Below are positions 28,504 to 37,400 of a stretch of DNA of 64,000 nucleotides, piece by piece. The stretch covers positions 248,001 to 312,000 of the forward strand of contig NZ_LLYA01000112.1 in NCBI RefSeq assembly GCF_001440415.1, written 5' to 3'. Positions within the stretch are counted from its first letter, which is position 1, and each line of letters opens with the position of its first letter. A model generated the notes under the pieces. That model searched no databases. It saw only the letters and a program-made list of their open reading frames with translations, and had not been told where the DNA came from. This DNA comes from Bradyrhizobium retamae. GTDB lineage: Bacteria; Pseudomonadota; Alphaproteobacteria; Rhizobiales; Xanthobacteraceae. Both the position numbers and the translations under genes were made by a program.

Positions 28504-28770
28504 TCACCGTCGTCCGTGCAATTGGTCGTTTTCCTTCCGCGCGGCCTCAACGCGGGCATCGATCCATGCGGCGAGGTCGGTCAGGTAAACCCCCTTCGCC
28601 GCCTTCTGGCTGGCCTCGATCCGCACCACGGGCAAGTCGATGCTCCCGTTGGTAGCTTTCCGCGCGAACTCGACCGGCGTCAGGTGGCTGAAGTAGTCCT
28701 TGCAGACTACTTCAAGGGGGATGATCGCAGCGGCGTTGTACTGCGCCATGAGCAGGAACGCGGTGTTCAC
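28504..28770 (-). CDS. PrtN-like pyocin/prophage activator protein
   Basis: 88 residues from GTG 28770. It reads VNTAFLLMAQYNAAAIIPLE, CKDYFSHLTPVEFARKATNG, LPVVRIEASQKAAKGVYLTD and LAAWIDARV, the pattern of the pyocin activator PrtN family, which switches on R/F-type pyocin and prophage late genes. The GTG overlaps the stop of the preceding gene (GTGA), so both are co-translated. In a satellite setting it could activate the element's own late genes or those of a helper; that is inference. Confidence 0.82.
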   Translation of the reverse strand: MNTAFLLMAQYNAAAIIPLEVVCKDYFSHLTPVEFARKATNGSIDLPVVRIEASQKAAKGVYLTDLAAWIDARVEAARKENDQLHGRR

Positions 28771-29048
28771 GCCGCGATCTCCGCAGCGGTCCAATAGCGG
28801 CTGTCCATCCAGGCTTGCGCTCGCGACCGGACAGCCCTGCCGGCATCACTCTTGCACGGCATCCGCAGGATTAATTGAGCCAAAGCATCGACGGGAGCGA
28901 TGGCCAGTTCGATAACGTTGATTTCGTCGGCGACATCCGCATTCTCCGGGATCGCGTCGATTGCCGCTTGCGACATGAGCGCCGCATTGTGCAGCACAGT
29001 CCCCAACGAGATCAAGGAAGCGTCCATTTGATTGATGCTGACTAACAT
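28767..29048 (-). CDS. small protein of unknown function, upstream of the PrtN-like gene
   Basis: 93 residues, no family recognised; helical and acidic in the middle (PENADVADEINVIELA), basic near the end. It is the first gene behind the operator array at 29086-29157 and is coupled to the PrtN-like gene, so it is probably a regulatory partner under the RHH repressor. Confidence 0.65.
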   Translation of the reverse strand: MLVSINQMDASLISLGTVLHNAALMSQAAIDAIPENADVADEINVIELAIAPVDALAQLILRMPCKSDAGRAVRSRAQAWMDSRYWTAAEIAA

Positions 29049-29085
29049 GGGTCATGACCTTCTGTGCGTGAACGATGGCAAAGAT

Positions 29086-29157
29086 ATAAACGATATCGTT
29101 TATGGCGTCAATAACGATATCGTTTATTTTCCACAGTTGACGCAATATTCGATATCG
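29086..29157. promoter_or_regulatory. triple palindromic operator between RHH gene and activator operon
   Basis: Three copies of a CGATATCG-centred palindrome: ATAAACGATATCGTTTAT (29086-29103, perfect 18 bp), AACGATATCGTT (29113-29124) and CGATATCG followed by TTTAT (29150-29162). Centres are 24 and 35 bases apart. They fill the gap between the divergent genes at 29048 (-) and 29172 (+). The neighbouring RHH protein is the obvious ligand, likely autoregulatory. Confidence 0.8.
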
Positions 29158-29171
29158 TTTATTCCGACCCT

Positions 29172-29366
29172 ATGGGTAGACCGCCTTTGAACATGACGCC
29201 GACGCTCGTGCGCTTTCCCAGCGAGGTGCTGGAGCGCGTGGATGCCCTCGTTGGAGACAAGCATCGCGCTCAGTTCATCCGGGAGGCCGTCGTAACCGAG
29301 GTCGAGCGCCGGGAGCAAACCTCGGCGCGGAAGAAATCCTCGACCAGGAAAAAGCCTTCCGTTTAA
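29172..29366 (+). CDS. ribbon-helix-helix repressor-like protein
   Basis: 64 residues: a strand TPTLVRFPSEVLERVDALVG, helix and RAQFIREAVVTEVERRE give the CopG/Arc-like RHH fold, with a Lys-rich tail. The start is ATG 29172, 10 bases after the last operator. No toxin gene is adjacent, so it is more likely the element's repressor than an antitoxin. Confidence 0.82.
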   Translation: MGRPPLNMTPTLVRFPSEVLERVDALVGDKHRAQFIREAVVTEVERREQTSARKKSSTRKKPSV

Positions 29367-29388
29367 ATGGACGCCATGGGGAAACGCT

Positions 29389-29490
29389 ATGCGCGAAGAC
29401 AAAGAAGAATGGACACGAGTTCACTATCTAATCGTGTCAGTGGTGTTTGGCGGGGGGATCATCCTCGCAGTGGCTTCTACGTACCCGTAA
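29389..29490 (+). CDS. possible 33-residue membrane peptide
   Basis: MREDKEEWTRVHYLIVSVVF followed by GGGIILAVASTYP: a charged head and one membrane segment. It lies right after the RHH gene and its last 14 bases overlap the tail-fibre stop on the other strand. Too short for certainty; another frame is also open here. Confidence 0.35.
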   Translation: MREDKEEWTRVHYLIVSVVFGGGIILAVASTYP

Positions 29491-30628
29491 ATTCCCACAT
29501 GAGTTCTATCTCAGAGGAATAAATCATAGGCCCGGTAGTGCCGTTTCCAACTACCTGATGACAGATAAACTTGGACGTGCCCGCTGTAATTAGTGCTTGT
29601 AGTGTAGCGGTAACATCGGCTCCGTCTACTACAGGAGTGGTTGTGCTCGCCCGAGTAAAGACTGAAATATGTACGACATTAGTAGGTCCGCTGTCGGCGG
29701 TAGCTAAAGCAACGCCATTTGGCGAGGCTGTAGTAGCATTAGGGTTCCACGCCACCACCCAACGCGCACTGTACAATTTACAGCCGGTTATAAATGATCC
29801 GTAGTTGAACATCACCGTACTTGCAGATAAAGCATTACCGGGAAATGCCCATGTTCCTGACGACGTTCCGTTTGTAGACGTGGCGCTGTGCCTGATAATA
29901 GTCAGCCATCCGGGTATACGCACAACCTTCTTAGGAACCCATATGCCCGCCGCGTTAAGGTAAGCACCATCTGCGATGTCACCTGCTGTAGGCGCGGGCA
30001 CAACTCCCTTAGCGCCCGAGGCAAACACGGGAAGCAGCGCCGCTGCTTGTGCACCGGTTATGTCCTGAGGGGGCGCTGTGGCTCCAGTCGCATTCGCCTT
30101 GAAAGTATTAGCTGGAGCCGGTCCAGACAAAGCAACTGCAATGTCCCTTGCTTCGACTGTTTCGGCCAAAAGGGACTGTGCAGCAGCAACACTTGCAGCG
30201 GCGGCGGCCCTATCAATGGCGGTCGCTTGGCGGTCAGCAGCAGTAGCAGCGGAATCCGACCGATCCACTCGCTCGCTCAGTTCCTGATCGCGCATGACGG
30301 CAAGATCGAGCGCCGCCTCGATTGTTTCTGCAAAGTATGCGCCCTGGTTTTCGAGATCGGTTTCCTGCGTAAACGGTACGTTGCGCAGGATCGTGATCGT
30401 TTGCGTGGCCGTTGGAGCAACAGTCAGGGCGACCTGCCCTCCGCTAGCTTCGCCGACATCCGACACAATGTAATCGGTATCGATCACTAGAACCGTTTCG
30501 ACACCGGCCTCCGTGCGAATGACCTTGAGATGATCCTCATCGAGGATGCGAAAACCATAATTAAAGATCGTGGTGACACCGTTCCCGATGTACGGGCCTG
30601 ATCGGTTTACTTCGCTCGCAACAGTCAT
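29477..30628 (-). CDS. T7-like tail fibre / host-range protein
   Basis: 383 residues from ATG 30628 (MTVASEVNRSGPYIGNGVTT). The N-terminal about 130 residues match the T7 gp17-type tail-fibre attachment domain (FNYGFRILDEDHLKVI, TITILRNVPFTQETDL). A heptad Ala-rich stalk follows (about 120-190, AATAADRQATAIDRAAAAAS), then a beta-rich C-terminal head with a GAQAAALLP linker. The distal part of the gene looks AT-richer than its neighbours, as is common for exchangeable receptor-binding tips. It is the only recognisable tail component. Confidence 0.85.
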   Translation of the reverse strand: MTVASEVNRSGPYIGNGVTTIFNYGFRILDEDHLKVIRTEAGVETVLVIDTDYIVSDVGEASGGQVALTVAPTATQTITILRNVPFTQETDLENQGAYFAETIEAALDLAVMRDQELSERVDRSDSAATAADRQATAIDRAAAAASVAAAQSLLAETVEARDIAVALSGPAPANTFKANATGATAPPQDITGAQAAALLPVFASGAKGVVPAPTAGDIADGAYLNAAGIWVPKKVVRIPGWLTIIRHSATSTNGTSSGTWAFPGNALSASTVMFNYGSFITGCKLYSARWVVAWNPNATTASPNGVALATADSGPTNVVHISVFTRASTTTPVVDGADVTATLQALITAGTSKFICHQVVGNGTTGPMIYSSEIELMWEFTGT

Positions 30629-30630
30629 GA

Positions 30631-30660
30631 GGTCCCGCCAGTTTTGAGGTTGGCGGGACC
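30631..30660 (-). promoter_or_regulatory. hairpin immediately before the tail-fibre start
   Basis: GGTCCCGCCA and TGGCGGGACC form a 10-bp stem around 10 bases; on the coding strand the stem ends 2 bases before the ATG. It overlaps where a ribosome site should be, so it may restrain translation or terminate upstream transcription. Confidence 0.6.
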
Positions 30661-30723
30661 ATGGGCGGCGAACGGTTAGTTCTTTAAATTTGCCCCTGAG
30701 ATGGGGAAGTTGCGTCTGTGGGC

Positions 30724-30849
30724 ATGATCGCAACCGCTGTTGTGATCTTAGCAACAGCGGTTGCGACTATCGCACAGACCGGCATGCTAAGGTTCGCAGG
30801 CAAGAGGGAGCGGGGGCGGCATGAAGTGGAGCGCATTGAATTATGCTGA
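30724..30849 (+). CDS. possible 41-residue membrane peptide
   Basis: MIATAVVILATAVATIAQTG is a membrane segment, followed by a basic tail (GKRERGRHEVER). It overlaps the start of the 30821 gene. The coding sequence also folds into a perfect 13-bp hairpin (30730-30764), so the reading may be coincidental. Confidence 0.3.
   Translation: MIATAVVILATAVATIAQTGMLRFAGKRERGRHEVERIELC
30730..30764. repeat. 13-bp inverted repeat
   Basis: GCAACCGCTGTTG and CAACAGCGGTTGC with a 9-base spacer. There is no T-run. The GCAACCG arm resembles the GCAACCGG iteron units at 40.8-41.1 kb. Confidence 0.6.
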
Positions 30850-31183
30850 GGCGGCACTGACCGTGTTCGCGTTGCTGTTTGGCAGTCTCATTTACGAACA
30901 GTTTGGAATTTCGAACATCTTCATCAATGTCGCAACCATCGCCGTGGTGGCCTCACCGATCGCAATCAACCGTTTCTTCCTGGAGGCCGGCTTAAGCAAA
31001 AGATCGATGCAGGCCGTTATCGGTGGATACGCTGCTTGCAGCGTTGTCGCCGCGATGGCGCTGAGTGGCGGGTACGCGAGCGACTACCTGTTTGTGCCGA
31101 TCGTGTGCGCGATGTCGCTTCCGCTGCTACAACGATTGTCGAACCAATCTACGATTCCGCGTTCGGTTCAATCCGGACACTGA
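30821..31183 (+). CDS. small integral membrane protein
   Basis: 120 residues with about four hydrophobic segments (ALTVFALLFGSLIY, FINVATIAVVASPIAI, AVIGGYAACSVVAAMALSGG, LFVPIVCAMSLPLL). No family recognised. It is one of the few genes transcribed against the late operon; immunity, superinfection exclusion or holin-like roles are possible but unsupported. Its 3' end overlaps the opposite gene by 16 bases. Confidence 0.6.
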   Translation: MKWSALNYAEAALTVFALLFGSLIYEQFGISNIFINVATIAVVASPIAINRFFLEAGLSKRSMQAVIGGYAACSVVAAMALSGGYASDYLFVPIVCAMSLPLLQRLSNQSTIPRSVQSGH

Positions 31184-31455
31184 CGGCGCGCCGCGCCACG
31201 GGCATCGGTCGCCCGGTCGTAGAACTTCGCCGCGATGCCGGAGTACCAAGCGCCGTACATCGACCCCACGCCATCGCCGCTGCCGCCAGCCGCAGCCGCC
31301 GCCACGTATGCCATCAGCGTCGCGTCTGCGAATGATAGTTCACCGGCAAGGGCATCAGTGAGCCGCTTTTGCAACGCCTGTTCCTCGGCGGGGCCGACGA
31401 GCCCGGCCGAGGCGATCTTCCGGGCCTCATTTCTCAGTTCTTGAGCGAACGACAT
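31168..31455 (-). CDS. small protein behind the giant gene
   Basis: 95 residues from ATG 31455 (MSFAQELRNEARKIASAG), coupled to the giant gene's stop by TGATG with a strong GGGGAGGTG site inside that gene. The middle is Ala/Gly-rich (MAYVAAAAAGGSGDGVG), possibly a membrane or fusion-type helix. No family recognised. Confidence 0.7.
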   Translation of the reverse strand: MSFAQELRNEARKIASAGLVGPAEEQALQKRLTDALAGELSFADATLMAYVAAAAAGGSGDGVGSMYGAWYSGIAAKFYDRATDARGAARRQCPD

Positions 31456-34400
31456 CACCTCCCCTTTCCGAATTTTCCGAAAGCATATTCGAGCGGCGAA
31501 ACCTGCTCGCCGTTGCTCTGCCGGGCCAGAGCGTCGATTACCCGGTTGGTCATCACAGAGGGAAATCCAGTCGTGGCTCCCAGCGCATTGGAGAGCGCCT
31601 TCGCATCGCTGCGGCTGAACTCGCTATCGACCGCGCCAACGGCCTTGCCGATGGTCCAGACAGGCTTCGCCAGATCACCAGTGATCGAGCCATACGCCCC
31701 GCCAGCGCCATAGCCCTGAGCCACAGACGCCATGTCCCGCACGAACGGCAGCGTTCCGATCACCGAGAGCGCGGTTTTCTTGGCGAGCCACAGCGCGGAG
31801 TTCTCGTCATCGTCGCCATCATCACCACCGCCGAACACTGCGCCGGCAGCGGCGCTGGCAGCGGCACCAACAAGAGCCTCGACGCTGAACAGCAACACCA
31901 TATCAGCCGCCAAAGACGCCGCTTCCAGCGCCGACGCCTGCGACGCGCCGCTCTCAGCAAACACATGCTGGGCCTTCTTGCCGCGCTCGTATGCGACGTT
32001 GGCCTTCGCAAACATGTAGCTTCCGAGGGTGGAGAAGAGCTTCACGAACTCATTCTGCCGGGTCATCGTGCCGAGCGAGCCGCGCTCGATAGCCGACCTG
32101 TCGGTGAACAGGCCCGAGCCCTGGGCGCGCTTCACGAGACCATCAGCATGAGCCACGGCGCGCGCTTCATCGCCGCCGAACTTCCGCAAGCCCTGCTCAT
32201 AGCCAGCGATCCACGTCGGGACGTCGGCGAAATGCCACTGCACTTTCTGCATCAGCCAGAAGGCGGCCGGACCCCAATAGTCCTTCTTGAATTCCTTCCA
32301 TCGTGACGGGGTTGCGCCAGACGCGCTGCTGTCCAGGAACGCGTTCATGTCCTTGTTGAACGTGGTTTGCCGCGTCGCCATGAAGGGCGACTTGGTGACA
32401 GCTGCGCCGGCAGCTGCGGCCGGGTCGCGCACCGTCTTGGCGATGCCAACGGCCATGTCCTTCTTGCCGACCACGACAAAGGACTGAGTAACGCCGCTGA
32501 TCTGTTGGAGCGCGTTCGTCAGGTTCAGGCCAAGCTTCGCCGCAGTGAAGTTGGATCGCAGAGCCATCATTGCGGAACCGACAGCCGTGGTCGCGCCGAG
32601 CTCGCCTTCCGCCGCGTCTTTCAGCCACGCTTGCAGCGCATCGAAATCGGCCGATCGGCCGGCATTCTCCAGTGCGCCACGCACGCGCCCGTCCTGGATC
32701 AGCCGCCAAGCGTTGGCGACCGGCTCGCTCATCTCCAGATCATAGATCACCTGATTGACGTGCTTGTGCATCACGCCCATGTCGAGCGACACGGGTCCGA
32801 CGCCGACAGCCGTACGCTCTTTGGTGTGGCCGTTCTTGGTCTGAGCCTTGCCGAATTTACCGGCAATGAGCGACTGCGCGATATCGACCGTCTCACGGTC
32901 AGCGGTGACTGACGAGAGACGCGCGTCGTATTTGATCGGGTAATAGCCGCCAGCCAGTTGCTTGCCGCCGATCACGACCGGCGACGCCTCGACCCAGCCC
33001 GGCTCTACGCCGGTCACGCGCCGCTCGCGGGCAGCAATATCGCCTTTGAACGAGCCGACATAATCCCACACCGATTGGATGAAATCGGCATCCTTGGCCG
33101 TTAGACGGTTTGCCAGAATGTGGTTGATCTGGTCATCCGTATACTTGTGCGGGTTGACGTCGCCCGGCTGCTTGGTCAGGCGCGACCGGTTGCCCTCGTT
33201 TCCGGTATTGAGACCGAGCGCGATCAATTCCCATTTCGAGAGCGACTGACCCAATTCGGGCAGGAACATGCGGGTCGCCATCTGACGCCGCTCATCCTTG
33301 TTGTAGACCGAATAAAGCCCCTCCAGCGCCGTCGCCGCATCCTGCTTGCGCACAATCAGCCGGTTCTGCGCGGCGTCGATCGGAGCCTTCATCGCCTGAT
33401 AGGCGTCGCCCTGATCCTTGAAGCCGTCGATCTCGCGCAGCAGCGTGGTCGCATTCAACACGCTGTTGAGGTAGCTACTGGCGAGGTTGCGCAACTGCTC
33501 GGCCTCGGTGCGCACGCGGCCAGGCGGGCGCTTGGGTAAATGCTTGTCGATGCCATCGGCGATCGCATCAACGGTCGCGTTGAAATTGCGCTGGTTGGTC
33601 GCGTCGATCAGATCATTCCATCGCTTGGCGATGTGCTCCAGGTTCTTCAAGCTGTCGACCACGCCGCGCAGTTCGTCCATGGCGATGGTCTTGTACGGCC
33701 TGGACAGGGCGTCGCGCATCACGCTTTCCGGGATGGCAAGCTCGTTCTCGCGCCCGGCCGCGATCATGCCAGCCACGAAGGCAGTCAACGATCCGCGTCG
33801 CTGTTCGGCCGCGCCGCTGACCTTGCGGAAGTCGTACCGCTCAAGCAATTCGTCGATCGCGCCGAGGTAATCGAACTGGGCGTTGTCGCGCCGGCCGGCT
33901 CCGGCAATGGCATCGCGGCTGGATTTGCCGTTCAGGCGACCAACGTAGTTCTCGGCACGCTCGACCTCATCGGCGGCTTTGCTGGCCTCGGAGTACAGCG
34001 CGTGATTGAGTAACTGCCGGCGCTTGGCGTCGATCAGCTTGGCGACGAGATCGTTGTAGCCGAGGCTTGTCGCTGACCGATCGCCGCCCTTGATAATCCG
34101 GGCTTGACCGTCTTTCCCGATAACCTCGCGATCCGGAACGGTATAGCTTGCAATCGAGGTCTCAAACTTGGCGTTGTTCGCCTCGATCGCGCCGGCAACC
34201 GCACCAGGCGATCCCTCGCCGCGCACCGCCGCCCGCGCCGCCGTGCCGATCTTGCGCCGGGCATTATCGAGCCAGATTTTTTCCCGCGCCAGGGTCGCAC
34301 CGAGCCGCGCCGCCTCATCGGCCGCCTTGCGTTCGGCAGCGAGGAACCGGTTGGCGTTCATCGCGTCGCGCGTCCGCATCCGACCGATCGTCTGCCGTGC

Positions 34401-37400
34401 CGTGGCGCGCGCCTCTTTCATCGTCATGGCTTGGCCGGCCCCGGAGACCTCGACCACCGCCTTGAGTTCAGCGGCGATCCACATCCCGCGCTTGTCCGTG
34501 TGGACGGCATCCAGGGCCTCGGCCTCGATCGCGCCGTCATTCAACGCATCTCCATGCCGGTCCCGCATCACGCGATCGGTTTCGGCCTCGATGGCGTCAT
34601 TGCGTTTCGGGGCCTTCTCCAAGGCCTTGATCATTTCGTCTCCTGACGAGAACCCGAACAGGGCCGCAGCATCGTCGGGGTGCACTCCACCCTCAACCGC
34701 GTAGATCGTCTGCTTGCCGCGCGGCAGGGTCTTGAGGACGCCTTCGCCGTAGGTAGCGACCAGATCAGCGCGCGAGAGACGCATGTCGGAGAGGGTCTCA
34801 GGCGGGAGATCGCCAAGCCATCGCCGATTGCCCATCCACTCCAGCGCGCGGAACATCGGGAAGGCGTTGACCTCACGTTCGACCTCAGCACGGACGGTTT
34901 TGCGTTCCTCTTTGAACCATTTCTCCTGTTGGCGTTTAATCGGAGCCATTGTCTCGCGCAGCAGACGCGCCTTGGCCTCATCCTGCGCCTGATCCCGCAG
35001 CTTGAGGAAAGCCGCATACTGCTCATCCGTGAGGCCCATGCTTTCGGCCGTGGCGAATACCGGGCCGGCGTCGCCGGTTTCCGCCGTCGCTTTGGCAATC
35101 TCATCATCCGACGCGATCATGCGATCGAACACGGCGCGGATATCATCCGACACCGTGACGTTCAGGCCGGACAGCCGGCGATAGACCGAGATCAGCCACG
35201 CGCGGAACTTCTCGAATGCGGAACGCAGTTCGACGGACGGCGCTTTGCCATCCATCAAGTAACCCTCGAAAGCCCGCGCCCATTGCTCCTGCATGCCGAC
35301 ATCGATCGCAGCGTCTTTCTTCACGTTGCCGGTCGAACCGTTGTCGATTACCGCCTGCACATCCTCAGCCGTCACCTTAACATCGGGCTTCACCCGCACG
35401 GCATCCTTGGCGACATCGGCCGCGTTTGCCCGCCACCAATCTTTCACAGTCGCGTAATCGGCCGCCGCGCCGGTCTCGCCGCGCGTCGCCAAATCCCGCA
35501 TCACGGTCAGGAAGTAATGACCGCTTTCGTGGAGCATGGTCGAGAGATCGGCCGACTGAAACAGCCGGATCACCGTGTCACCATTGCCGACACCAGCGGC
35601 CGGAAACTGGATCGAACCGCGCGGGCCGGGATCACTGGACTGCCCATAGGCCGCGCCAGCCTGAGCCTGCTGTATGGCTTGCTTGATCGTGGCATCGTCG
35701 TCATCGAGCGACACGCCGAGGCCCGACAGATATTGCTCGATGCTGTCCAGCGCTTCGCCCTCAGCAATCGCCGGGTTGGCCTGCTGCTGAGAGGAATACT
35801 GCGCATCCCCGCGCAACTCGCGATCGATCGCGTCGAACAGCGAACGCGTGATATCCGGGACCTCGCGCCCTTCGGCGAGCGCCGTCTTGTACTCATTGAC
35901 CGCAGGATCGTCGGACATGAACCCCGCGTCGATCGCCGCGCGCGCGACCTCATCGGCCCCGTGTTTCTTGCCGCCGCCGAACATGTCGCGCATGCCGGCG
36001 ACCGCGCCACCGCGCGCCAGCTTGAGCGACTTCTTGCCCTTGCCGCGCGAGACTGTTTCGGCGTTGCGAGCCTTCAACTCGCCGCCCGGATCGTTGATGC
36101 CGCCGTGTGCGTCGATGAACTCCAGGAGCGTTTGCCGATTGTCCTTGACCGTCTTGCGGGACCGCGCTTCCGCGAGCGTCCGGTTCAGCGCATCGACATC
36201 GCGCAGCTGCATGCCTTCGGGGATCGCGCCTTGCACCTGGGGCAGCGGATATCGCTGCATGAATTCTTTGGTGGTCATTCCCGAGCGTTCGGCCATGACG
36301 CGGTAAAACGCCGGATACAACGTGGCTTCCGTGGTAGCGACATCAGTCGATCGACCGGCAGAGCGCAACCGCGAGACCATCGTGTCATAGATTTCCTGCT
36401 CGTATGAGCGGAACTCTTCCTCGTACTGGCGGACATTCTCCGCAACCTGCCAAGCCTCCTCCATCGCGTCTCGTGACCGCGCGTTGAACTCTGCGGCCTC
36501 GACCGCTGTGAACTGTTCGGGATCGAACCGCATGTTGTCCATCAGGAACGCGTCATGCTCCGAGCCCGCGATTTTCGCGGCATAGGTCGCGGTCGGGATT
36601 TGCAGATCGCCGCCGCCCGCAATCGCCGCATCGAGATCATCGCGCGACACGCCTTCAAGCTCATCGACCAGGGCATAGGGATCAACGCCGATCCCCTGGA
36701 AGTATTCGACGAACTGGCCGGCCGGGACGTAGACGTTCTCGACCGGCCCGTTCGCGGTTGCGGCCTCGACGAACTGGCGAAACTTCTCAGGCATCCGCGT
36801 GCGCAGGATCGAGGACTGCGCTTGCCCTGACAGTTCTTCGAACAGCGCGCGCCGATCGCCCGCGTCTTTGGCCTTGCGCGCGGCCTCCATCACCCGGCCG
36901 CCGCCCATGCCCGCGACCTCGACGGGCGCGGTGGCGAACTCGGCAAAGCCTTCAAGCAGGATATCGCCCAGGCTGATTTGCTGCCCGGCCGCGACTTGGC
37001 CGCCAGCCTCGCCGGCCGCACCCATCGCGGCTTGCGTGATCGTTTGCAGGATCATGTTTCCCGCGTGCGATTGGACGAGCATCTTGCCCGCCACGCCACC
37101 CGACAAGCCATCCATCAGGCCGATAACCAAGCCGCGCGCGTCGCCGCGCTTGATCGCCTCGCGCATCAGCGCCGGATCGGAGATCGCCTTGCCCGCGCCT
37201 TCCGGCGTCGCGATATCGATCCCCTTTTCCTTGAAGAACTCAGCCGGCGCGCTGCCCTTCTCAGTGACGGCCGAGTTGACGCCCATGAACGTCGCGCCCG
37301 CAGCCGGGCTGCGCGTGACGGCTGTGACGCCGAGAACCGCCGCGAGCGACGGCAGACTTTCGGCCGCCGTCTCACCGAGGAACGCCGAGAACGACCCGAA

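Noticed and set aside
29172..29366. RHH gene as antitoxin of a toxin-antitoxin pair
   Set aside because: No toxin-like gene is adjacent on the same strand; the operator layout fits a phage-type repressor better.
34680..36407. 575-residue open frame on the + strand
   Set aside because: Lies fully antisense to the giant element protein, has no ribosome site or recognisable motif, and its length is explained by GC-rich codon bias of the real gene. The same holds for 36978-38198.
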